The notes under the pieces: model-generated
What the model was told of the DNA's origin: nothing
The model's database searches: none
What the model saw: only the letters and a program-made list of their open reading frames with translations
Part shown: positions 1-5,824 of the stretch, in pieces
Numbering within the stretch: position 1 is the first letter of the stretch
Layout of the letters: the number at the start of each line of letters is the position of its first letter
Assembly (NCBI GenBank): GCA_964424635.1
Contig: CAYRJC010000035.1
Span: 1-9,449 of the forward strand
DNA length: 9,449 nt
Reading direction: 5' to 3'
From: UBA920 sp964424635
GTDB lineage: Bacteria; Patescibacteriota; Doudnabacteria; UBA920
Translations under genes and position numbers: made by a program

Positions 1-713
<713 letters not shown>

Positions 714-966
714 CTAAAGATTATACAGAATCATCTCTGCTTGCGCAGAGAAAAAATTTGACAAGCAATTTGTAACTGCGACCAGTAAGGATACTAGTCA
801 CGAACAAATGCTTATTATTTGGATACAATGTTTGTAATTGGTTTGTACAACTAAACTTAGCTGTACTTATAATTAACACTTTTTGTAAACCCACTTCTGG
901 GTCTACGATGATTTACTTACAATAATTATTCTGTTGGTTGAATACAGAATAAAATTACCACTATTT

Positions 967-980
967 AGTTTTCAAAGTAC
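967..980 (-). promoter_or_regulatory. boxA-like rRNA antitermination site
   Basis: On the minus strand the sequence is GTACTTTGAAAACT. It closely resembles the boxA found upstream of 23S in Bacillus-type rRNA operons (TTCTTTGAAAACT), where NusB and NusE (ribosomal protein S10) bind the nascent RNA and prevent Rho-dependent termination. It lies about 255 bases upstream of the 23S 5' end and on the correct strand. The match and placement are visible; the function is inferred. Confidence 0.55.
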
Positions 981-1097
981 GTGACTGATTCCGATCTTAA
1001 TTTCATGCAAATAAATTTGATGACGATCTTGTGAATCGAATACAATTTTTAGATTGAAGATTATTCGATGTCACAGGAATTTTTCCAGTCAAATAAC

Positions 1098-1200
1098 TAC
1101 TGCTCTGCAATTACATAAATTAAAATTTAATTTAGTATCTGGTAACGACTCGCCTGATTCCCTAAGAATTAATGGAAGGGCTACATACCTGAGAGCAGTA
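1098..1200 (-). other. Structured element closed by a 9-bp inverted repeat
   Basis: TACTGCTCT at 1098-1106 pairs perfectly with AGAGCAGTA at 1192-1200, enclosing about 85 bases. Inside are an AT-only palindrome (1117-1133) and a short CCCT/AGGG hairpin (1160-1180). It lies in the presumed 23S leader, so it may be part of that RNA. I do not recognise it as a known riboswitch or small RNA. Confidence 0.35.
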
Positions 1201-1273
1201 AATATCTGATTGGAAATTTACACTATATATATTAGCTTGTGAGGAACAAATTTGATAAGCCATTTTTGGCGAC

Positions 1274-1293
1274 AAAAAAACCGCAAATGCGGG
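1274..1293 (-). terminator. Terminator-like hairpin with T7 tract in the 23S leader
   Basis: On the minus strand CCGC-ATTT-GCGG is followed directly by seven T residues (1274-1280), the form of an intrinsic terminator with a short GC-only 4-bp stem. A second hairpin, 1298-1306 with 1315-1323, lies just upstream. Transcripts from the promoter at 1407-1435 would meet it after about 120 bases, so it could end a small RNA or act as an attenuator. The short stem makes efficiency doubtful. Confidence 0.4.
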
Positions 1294-1406
1294 TAGCAAC
1301 TTAGGCGATAAAAAGCCTGAGTTACATAGACCGCTGAAATTTACTGGTAAGTAATGTTTTTTGCATAATTTTTGTGCCTTTTCTTTTAAAGAAATATCTT
1401 ATAGGC

Positions 1407-1435
1407 ATCTTAATATATAGATGCGTGGTTGTCAA
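1407..1435 (-). promoter_or_regulatory. Candidate sigma70-type promoter toward 23S
   Basis: On the minus strand there is a perfect -35 TTGACA (1430-1435), a 17-base spacer and a 4-of-6 -10 element TAAGAT (1407-1412), which would start transcription near 1400. An inverted repeat GCATCT-N8-AGATGC (1405-1424) overlaps the -10 and spacer and could be an operator. A weaker alternative start for 23S is TTGTTC-N16-TATAGT (1222-1249), downstream of the terminator-like hairpin. Confidence 0.4.
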
Positions 1436-1483
1436 GCATTTTAAGGAGAAAATTTCCAAGAAAACAGGCCAAAACTAAATAAA

Positions 1484-1513
1484 TTGAGATAGATTAGAAA
1501 ATGGTGATATACT
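1484..1513 (+). promoter_or_regulatory. Candidate promoter of the 1536 gene
   Basis: TTGAGA (1484-1489, 5 of 6 matches) and TATACT (1508-1513, 5 of 6) are separated by 18 bases and lie 22 bases before the ATG, with AGGAGG between. Transcription would begin around 1520, giving a short leader that still contains the Shine-Dalgarno sequence. Confidence 0.5.
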
Positions 1514-1535
1514 GAGTAAAATTTAGGAGGAAATT

Positions 1536-1970
1536 ATGCAAAAATCGGACCAAATTGAAGATATGGAAACAGACGAATACCAAGAAAATAAAAGCGCAGT
1601 AAAAAACCTAAGAAGTCAGATTGAAAAAATTCAAGATACATGTGAGCATAAATGGAAAAAAGTTGACGAAGGTTTTGAACTTAATGAAACTCTTTGCACA
1701 GAACCCAGGGAATACTTTTTATATTATAGAGGGTCTGATGATTCGGGGTGGCAAATCAATTTTGATATAAAATGCACTGTTTGCGAAAAAGAGAGTTGTG
1801 TAGCAGCTAGCCATATCTGTTTTAAGTGTTTTGGTAAAACATTTGGACATACAGAAACCAACATATGCGGAACAACTTATCCGGATATGGACTTACCTTA
1901 TCACAAAACAATTAGTGCTACTTGTCCAAAATGTAAAATTAAAATTTTATATCATGAATATGATCATTAA
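1536..1970 (+). CDS. Cys/His-rich protein of unknown function, probable zinc-binding
   Basis: I do not recognise this 144-residue protein. The start is well supported: AGGAGG at 1525-1530 is five bases before the ATG and a promoter lies just upstream. Residues 1-35 are charged and probably helical, possibly a short coiled coil. The rest is rich in potential metal ligands: C36 and H38, CxxC at 80-83, C88, H93, CxxC at 95-98, H105, C111, H123, CxxC at 130-133, then H140 and H144. This pattern suggests one or more zinc ribbons or fingers, perhaps for nucleic acid or protein binding, but the fold is inferred. There is no signal peptide or membrane segment, so it is likely cytoplasmic. It diverges from the 23S unit and converges on the 2054-2854 gene, sharing a terminator. 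Its strong Shine-Dalgarno contrasts with most other genes here. Confidence 0.8.
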   Translation: MQKSDQIEDMETDEYQENKSAVKNLRSQIEKIQDTCEHKWKKVDEGFELNETLCTEPREYFLYYRGSDDSGWQINFDIKCTVCEKESCVAASHICFKCFGKTFGHTETNICGTTYPDMDLPYHKTISATCPKCKIKILYHEYDH

Positions 1971-2008
1971 ATTAAGTTAAATTGATATTCATAATAGACA
2001 AAATATAA

Positions 2009-2038
2009 AAGACTTCGAAATTTCGAAGTCTTATTTTT
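2009..2038. terminator. Bidirectional intrinsic terminator
   Basis: A perfect 24-base palindrome (2009-2032) lies between two convergent genes. It is followed by TATTTTT on the plus strand, and on the minus strand the stem runs out into TTTTAT. It can serve both the 1536-1970 gene and the 2054-2854 gene. Confidence 0.85.
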
Positions 2039-2053
2039 AATTCAAACTTTTAG

Positions 2054-2854
2054 CTAAAGAACCGCAACATATTCTTGTTCTGAACAAGAATCTTCGCTAA
2101 CTTTTACAAGAAACACAAAAACATCTTGCCATTCAGAATTAGAGAACATCTCGTTTTCATTTTGCCTTGCCACACGCTCTTCATAACAATTTAAATAAGC
2201 AAAAATCTGTCCGTAAGATTTACCAGTAGATTTTCTAATATCAATTTCTGAGTTAATTAATCCGATTATTTGATAAACCAAAAAAATTATAATTAAAATT
2301 GACGCATACAAAGAAAATGGACTATCCAAATATTTTTCATAATTATATACTGGCAAACTAACTAACCAAAACATAATAATTATATATAACGAGGGCATTA
2401 GATGCTCGAACGAAAATCTAATAATTTTTTTTCTTAACTTATTCCAAGAAGATTCTTTGTCATCCCGATATGCATGAGTAACCTCGTGAATCAAAGTCTT
2501 AACAGAAGCGTTTTTTAAATCAAGCAATTTTTCAATTGTAATATCATCCTTATCTTTTAAATATTTTTTCAAAAGTGATTTTATATAAACCTTGATTACC
2601 TTAGAATCATGATTAAAAGATCCCATTGTATTTTCGTCAAGACCTTCATCATAAAACTTTATTAAATAATCCTTATCTTTAGGAAAAAATTTACGGCTTA
2701 CTCTATGAAAAAGTTGATCATCAAAAAAAATACAAAATGAATTTCCATAATCAAACTCTTCTAATAAGCATTTTTCATCTGATGAACTTATCAAAGATAA
2801 ATTTTTAGCTTTCATCTTGATAAGAATATCAGCAGTTAATCTCTTTACTTCCAT
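2054..2854 (-). CDS. Putative membrane zinc metallopeptidase (HExxH), family unknown
   Basis: The 266-residue protein has HEVTHAYRDD with H123, E124 and H127 forming a classic HExxH zinc site (H123 codon 2486-2488). Two hydrophobic segments, about 151-169 and 181-200, predict a membrane hairpin. After them comes YEERVARQ (224-231), where E225 or E226 could be the third zinc ligand, as in the ExxxA/ExxA motifs of gluzincins. The order HExxH, two membrane spans, glutamate motif recalls M48-type peptidases, but the N-terminal membrane spans of that family are absent, so I give no family. The start is supported by GGAGGT (2861-2866) six bases upstream. It lies downstream of ligA but behind that gene's terminator, so it is probably transcribed separately, although no convincing promoter was found. 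It ends at the shared terminator with the 1536 gene. The substrate is unknown. Confidence 0.75.
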   Translation of the reverse strand: MEVKRLTADILIKMKAKNLSLISSSDEKCLLEEFDYGNSFCIFFDDQLFHRVSRKFFPKDKDYLIKFYDEGLDENTMGSFNHDSKVIKVYIKSLLKKYLKDKDDITIEKLLDLKNASVKTLIHEVTHAYRDDKESSWNKLRKKIIRFSFEHLMPSLYIIIMFWLVSLPVYNYEKYLDSPFSLYASILIIIFLVYQIIGLINSEIDIRKSTGKSYGQIFAYLNCYEERVARQNENEMFSNSEWQDVFVFLVKVSEDSCSEQEYVAVL

Positions 2855-2883
2855 TACATTACCTCCACAAATTTTTCTCAGAC

Positions 2884-2911
2884 AAAAAGCTGTTCTATAA
2901 AAAGAACAGCT
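2884..2911 (-). terminator. Intrinsic terminator of ligA
   Basis: On the minus strand AGCTGTTCT, a 6-base loop and AGAACAGCT form a perfect 9-bp stem (2888-2896 with 2903-2911), followed by a run of five T. It begins about 20 bases after the ligA stop. A second small hairpin (2921-2927 with 2932-2938) straddles that stop codon. Confidence 0.88.
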
Positions 2912-2929
2912 AATGATCTCACAAAATCT

Positions 2930-4990
2930 CTATTTTGTCAACGCTCCAAACTCCTGCTCATTTAATATCTTAACACCCAAACTCTGGGCTTTTTGATATT
3001 TACTTCCTGGATCATCCCCAACCACTACGTAGTCAGTTTTCTTAGAAACACTTTCTGCAGTTTTGCCGCCCATTGATTTGATTAGCTGCTTAGCTTGGTC
3101 TCGTGACATACTCTCTAAACTTCCTGTAATTACAAAGGTTTTTCCAGTCAATTTTCCTGGTTTCTTTTTTTGAGGATTTATTATCTTTACACCGTTAGCA
3201 ATTAACTTGTTAACAAATTTTTGATTTTCAATATGAGTAAAGTAATCTACCACACTACGAGAAACAATTGGTCCAATATTTTCTACACTATTTATCTCAG
3301 CTTCACTTGCGCTCTGAAGTTTTTCCAAACTCCCAAAATAATCAGCCAAGTCTTCGCTTGTTTGCTCACCAACATTACTAATTCCTAAAGCATAAATAAA
3401 CCTGCTTAGGTTAATATTCTTATGTTGTTGAATAGAATTAATAATATTCTCTGCACTTTTTTCTCCAAATCTTTCTAAGGTATTAATGTCGCCAACTTGC
3501 AAGGTAAATAAGTCAGCCGCATCAGAGATTAAACCTTCATCTTTAAATCTAGAAATGATTTTTGGACCAACCTCATAAATATCAAAAGCAGTCACAAAAT
3601 GCTCCATTCCCCGTTGATTCTTAGCAGGACAAATAGAATTAGTACAGTAGTAAGCTACACTATGAGCTTTCTTGCTAACAACTTCGGTTTTCTTTACTTG
3701 ACCATTACAAACCGGGCATTTAGTGGGCATGATGAATGTTTTTTCTTTTCCAGTACGTAACTTTGGTAAAACTTCTACCACTGCGGGGATTACATCCCCA
3801 GCTTTTTCGATCACAACAGTATCACCAATTTTCAACCCCAAGCGAGCGACTTGATCCATATTATGAAGAGTTGCTTTACTAATAGTAGAGCCAGCGACTT
3901 TGGTTGGTTTAAAAACCGCAAACGGAGTAAGCACTCCAGTACGCCCAACATTTACCCGAATATCCAAAACTTGAGTAGTAGCTTTTTCGGCCGGATACTT
4001 AAAAGCCACCATATAACGAGGAGCTTTTCCTACTACTCCTAAAGTCTTATACAAACTTAAATCATCTACAGAAATTACAATTCCATCAGTACCATAATTA
4101 AATTTATCTCTCTTGTTTCCAACTTGGTTGATAAATTTTTCTATTTCTTTAAATTGTTTAGTAACAACCTCGTGACTATCAACTTTAAATCCAAAATCTC
4201 GTAATAATTGATGTTCTTGGTGATGAAATTTTAGTTGATTATTTTTTTTATCACCAGAATTAGAAACCAAATAATCACTATCTATTTGTGCTATGTCCCA
4301 AGCAAAGAAGTCTAATTTTCTCTCTGCTGCTAATTTGGAATCTAATTGCCGCAAGCTTCCAGCTGCACTGTTTCTGGTATTAGCCAAAAGCGGTTTACCA
4401 TTTTTTTGATAATTTTTATTAAGCTCAGCAAAAACTTTTTTACTCATTACAACTTCACCTCGAACTTCCAACAACTTTGGGATATTTTTACCGCGCAACT
4501 TTAAGGGAATAGCTCGAATAGTGCGCACATTTAAAGTTACATCTTCCCCAATCTTACCATCCCCTCGAGTAGCCCCTCTTACCAAAAATCCATTTTCATA
4601 AATTAAAGAAATTGCTAATCCGTCTAACTTCAATTCACAAAAATATTGCAGCTCAATCTTTGTAGGAAGTAATTTTTGAATTCTTTCCTGCCACGCTTTT
4701 AACTCTTCCAGATTAAATACATCATTCAAAGAAAGCATCGGGATAGCATGTTGAACCTTTGTAAATTTATCTAACGGCTTACCTGCGACTCGATTGGTTG
4801 GAGAATTTATATCTGCTAATTGAGGAAACAGAATTTCGATTTCTTTAAGCTCGCGCGATAAAGAATCATAGACATCATCACTGATTTTAGGATCATCCAA
4901 AACATGATATCTATAGCGCATTTCTTCAATTTGGTCCTGTAATTTTTCTATCCTTTTTTTTGCTTCTACAGCAGTCAATTCTTTTTTCAT
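2930..4990 (-). CDS. ligA: NAD-dependent DNA ligase LigA
   Basis: LigA seals 3'-OH/5'-phosphate nicks in DNA using NAD+ and is essential for Okazaki fragment joining and repair. At 686 residues it is full length (E. coli about 671). In order: an Ia domain with YRYHVLDDPKISDDVYD (26-42), an adenylation domain with the catalytic lysine in KLDG (K121, codon 4628-4630), TRGDG (141-145), EVRGEV (175-180) and AFKYP (329-333), and an OB-fold with VGRTGVLTP (348-356). Then come a Cys4 zinc finger (C425, C428, C449, C454), helix-hairpin-helix repeats (about 465-600) and a C-terminal BRCT domain (about 612-686). An oddity is motif IV, DGIVISV (302-308): the lysine usual at position six is Ser307 (codon TCT, 4070-4072). 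The gene has its own promoter and terminator, so it is a single-gene unit. No Shine-Dalgarno precedes the ATG; the start is chosen by homology of the N-terminus. Confidence 0.97.
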   Translation of the reverse strand: MKKELTAVEAKKRIEKLQDQIEEMRYRYHVLDDPKISDDVYDSLSRELKEIEILFPQLADINSPTNRVAGKPLDKFTKVQHAIPMLSLNDVFNLEELKAWQERIQKLLPTKIELQYFCELKLDGLAISLIYENGFLVRGATRGDGKIGEDVTLNVRTIRAIPLKLRGKNIPKLLEVRGEVVMSKKVFAELNKNYQKNGKPLLANTRNSAAGSLRQLDSKLAAERKLDFFAWDIAQIDSDYLVSNSGDKKNNQLKFHHQEHQLLRDFGFKVDSHEVVTKQFKEIEKFINQVGNKRDKFNYGTDGIVISVDDLSLYKTLGVVGKAPRYMVAFKYPAEKATTQVLDIRVNVGRTGVLTPFAVFKPTKVAGSTISKATLHNMDQVARLGLKIGDTVVIEKAGDVIPAVVEVLPKLRTGKEKTFIMPTKCPVCNGQVKKTEVVSKKAHSVAYYCTNSICPAKNQRGMEHFVTAFDIYEVGPKIISRFKDEGLISDAADLFTLQVGDINTLERFGEKSAENIINSIQQHKNINLSRFIYALGISNVGEQTSEDLADYFGSLEKLQSASEAEINSVENIGPIVSRSVVDYFTHIENQKFVNKLIANGVKIINPQKKKPGKLTGKTFVITGSLESMSRDQAKQLIKSMGGKTAESVSKKTDYVVVGDDPGSKYQKAQSLGVKILNEQEFGALTK

Positions 4991-4998
4991 ATGTATAT

Positions 4999-5027
4999 AT
5001 TATACCTTTTAATTAAATCACTATAAA
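4999..5027 (-). promoter_or_regulatory. ligA promoter, probably giving a leaderless mRNA
   Basis: On the minus strand a perfect -10 TATAAT (4999-5004) lies eight bases before the ligA ATG (4988-4990). A weak -35 TTTATA (5022-5027) sits at 17-base spacing. Transcription would begin at or within a few bases of the start codon, and no Shine-Dalgarno fits in between. Confidence 0.6.
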
Positions 5028-5040
5028 GCTAATTAATAAC

Positions 5041-5145
5041 CAGAAAATGTTTTATGCGCTCAATCCAGTTGTGCTACGCCGCCTACGTTCGTAATACGAA
5101 CGGGCGGCTGGACCCAAAGGATTTCGCTTGATAAAACACTTTCTG
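5041..5145. repeat. Long imperfect palindrome, copy A of a hairpin family
   Basis: A 105-base element in the divergent gap between ligA and the LysM gene. The basal stem is 15 pairs (5041-5055 with 5131-5145) with one A-C mismatch that becomes G-U on the minus strand. Above it are GCG/CGC (5056-5058 with 5125-5127), AATCC/GGATT (5062-5066 with 5119-5123), GCCGCC/GGCGGC (5078-5083 with 5103-5108) and a 7-bp cap (5086-5092 with 5096-5102) with an AAT loop. There is no T tract, so it is not an ordinary terminator. Positions 5104-5125 match 17 of 22 bases with 5754-5775 of copy B in the same orientation. The GC-rich core stands out in this AT-rich window. It codes for no protein; function unknown. 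Confidence 0.8.
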
Positions 5146-5197
5146 ATTTTAAATGGATTGATATGGGGATAACTACTTTATCAAACTTAAATCAATT

Positions 5198-5208
5198 TAT
5201 GATAAAAT
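5198..5208 (+). promoter_or_regulatory. Candidate -10 region of the LysM gene
   Basis: TATGAT (5198-5203) and overlapping TAAAAT (5203-5208) each match the -10 consensus at five of six bases. No good -35 is seen. Either would start transcription about 5-10 bases before the ATG at 5221, with no Shine-Dalgarno sequence between, so this mRNA may also be leaderless or nearly so. Confidence 0.35.
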
Positions 5209-5220
5209 AAATATACCAAC

Positions 5221-5601
5221 ATGAATCAAACGAGAAACAAAATAAAACTTTCACCAAGGCTGAAATGGGGAGTAGGACGCAAAGGACTTAATATCAATTT
5301 CTTCAAAATTGGCGGCGGAATATTTCTAGTCTTAAGTGCAGTACTAGTAATCAGAGCTGGATACCTGTTAATTTCTGGAGATGACAAAACAAACTCTACC
5401 CCACAAGTACTGGGAGCAGTTGATGAGCAATCAACCTCTACCTCTACCGCATTTACCGAGTATAAAGTAAAAACAGGAGATACTTTATTCACAATCAGTA
5501 AAGAAAACGATATACAGTGGACAGCCCTAGCTACTTTGAATAATCTAAAAGCTCCATTTACTCTTCATAACGGTCAAGTACTAAAAATTCCAAAAAAATA
5601 A
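5221..5601 (+). CDS. Membrane-anchored LysM-domain protein
   Basis: This 126-residue protein has a basic cytoplasmic N-terminus (about 1-28), one membrane segment (about 30-52, rich in Gly, Val, Leu and Ile), a Ser/Thr-rich linker (about 55-78) and one C-terminal LysM domain (about 80-124; YKVKTGDTLFTISKEN at 81-96, ending NGQVLKIPKK). LysM domains bind N-acetylglucosamine in peptidoglycan, so the protein probably sits in the membrane with its LysM facing the cell wall. No catalytic domain is present, so it is a tether or scaffold rather than a hydrolase. The only Met near the N-terminus is the first codon. It stands alone, diverges from ligA, and is flanked by the two related hairpins 5041-5145 and 5685-5797. 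Its own terminator follows. The physiological role is not evident from context. Confidence 0.88.
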   Translation: MNQTRNKIKLSPRLKWGVGRKGLNINFFKIGGGIFLVLSAVLVIRAGYLLISGDDKTNSTPQVLGAVDEQSTSTSTAFTEYKVKTGDTLFTISKENDIQWTALATLNNLKAPFTLHNGQVLKIPKK

Positions 5602-5607
5602 ATTATT

Positions 5608-5635
5608 AAAAACTCCAAAATAATCTGGAGTTTTT
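5608..5635. terminator. Terminator after the LysM gene, symmetric
   Basis: AAAAACTCCA (5608-5617) pairs with TGGAGTTTTT (5626-5635) around an 8-base loop, six bases after the stop codon. It has a T5 tract on the plus strand and its mirror on the minus strand, so it could also stop read-through from the pilin operon. Confidence 0.82.
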
Positions 5636-5684
5636 AATTTCTATGCCATAGAATCAAAATACTAAATTTTAATAATTATTGGGT

Positions 5685-5797
5685 AACATACAAGACATTT
5701 CTTCTTTCGATCTCATGGGTTACGTTGCTGGCAAATTTCTTTCAGAAATTTTAGCAACTGTACCCATAGGATCTCTCGAATAAATGTCTTGTATGTT
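5685..5797. repeat. Long imperfect palindrome, copy B of a hairpin family
   Basis: A 113-base element in the convergent gap between the LysM gene and the pilin operon. The basal stem is 16 perfect pairs (5685-5700 with 5782-5797). Above are GATC/GATC (5709-5712 with 5770-5773), ATGGGT/ACCCAT (5715-5720 with 5762-5767), TTGCT/AGCAA (5725-5729 with 5753-5757) and an 8-bp cap (5733-5740 with 5744-5751) with a TTC loop. It shares architecture and the 22-base core (5754-5775) with copy A, yet its outer stem is unrelated. A looser match also exists on the left side (5712-5729 with 5059-5075). No T tract follows on either strand. Function unknown; a structured RNA or a hairpin-type mobile or recombination site are the options I can see. 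Confidence 0.8.
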
Positions 5798-5824
5798 TTA
5801 AATATTACTAAATATTTTTATAAA

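Larger units (their letters stand above)
714..1400 (-). other. Gene-free 23S leader with serial hairpins
   Basis: No protein gene, tRNA or 16S fragment was found here. Read on the minus strand as 23S leader RNA, it contains a run of hairpins: 1031-1042 with 1062-1074 (12 bp, one bulged C), 926-934 with 944-952 (9 bp), 885-906 (9 bp, GAAG loop), 845-866 (9 bp, AGUU loop), 778-787 with 792-801 (10 bp, UCCU loop) and 734-751 (7 bp, GCAA tetraloop) just before the mature 5' end. In three of them (885-906, 845-866, 778-801) the imperfect positions are G-U pairs only on the minus strand and A-C mismatches on the plus strand, which supports transcription together with 23S. A role in rRNA processing or folding is inferred. 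Confidence 0.6.

Noticed and set aside
720..725. Minus-strand TATAAT just before the 23S 5' end as its promoter
   Set aside because: No -35 is present at the right distance, and a start at about 713 would leave the boxA-like site and hairpins untranscribed. It is probably chance in AT-rich sequence, though not excluded.
714..1535. tRNA genes or a 16S 3' end in the spacer
   Set aside because: No GGTTCGAATCC-type T arm with a matching acceptor stem and no CCTCC-containing 16S tail was found on either strand.
2913..2941. TTGACA (2936-2941) with N17 and GATCAT as promoter of the 2054-2854 gene
   Set aside because: The -35 lies within the last codons of ligA, the -10 is weak, and the start would lie before the ligA terminator hairpin, which would stop the transcript.
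3851..4042. 63-codon plus-strand frame
   Set aside because: It lies inside ligA on the opposite strand, with no protein features or start signals.
5226..5492. 88-codon minus-strand frame
   Set aside because: It is antisense to the LysM gene, which has clear domain support.
5041..5797. The two hairpins as integron attC sites
   Set aside because: attC sites have RYYYAAC/GTTRRRY core boxes at the stem base. Here the base differs between copies and no such boxes are seen; the conserved sequence is internal. No integrase is in the window.
5685..5797. Hairpin B as the intrinsic terminator of the pilin operon
   Set aside because: No T tract follows the stem on the minus strand, and copy A lies in a divergent promoter region where a terminator makes no sense.
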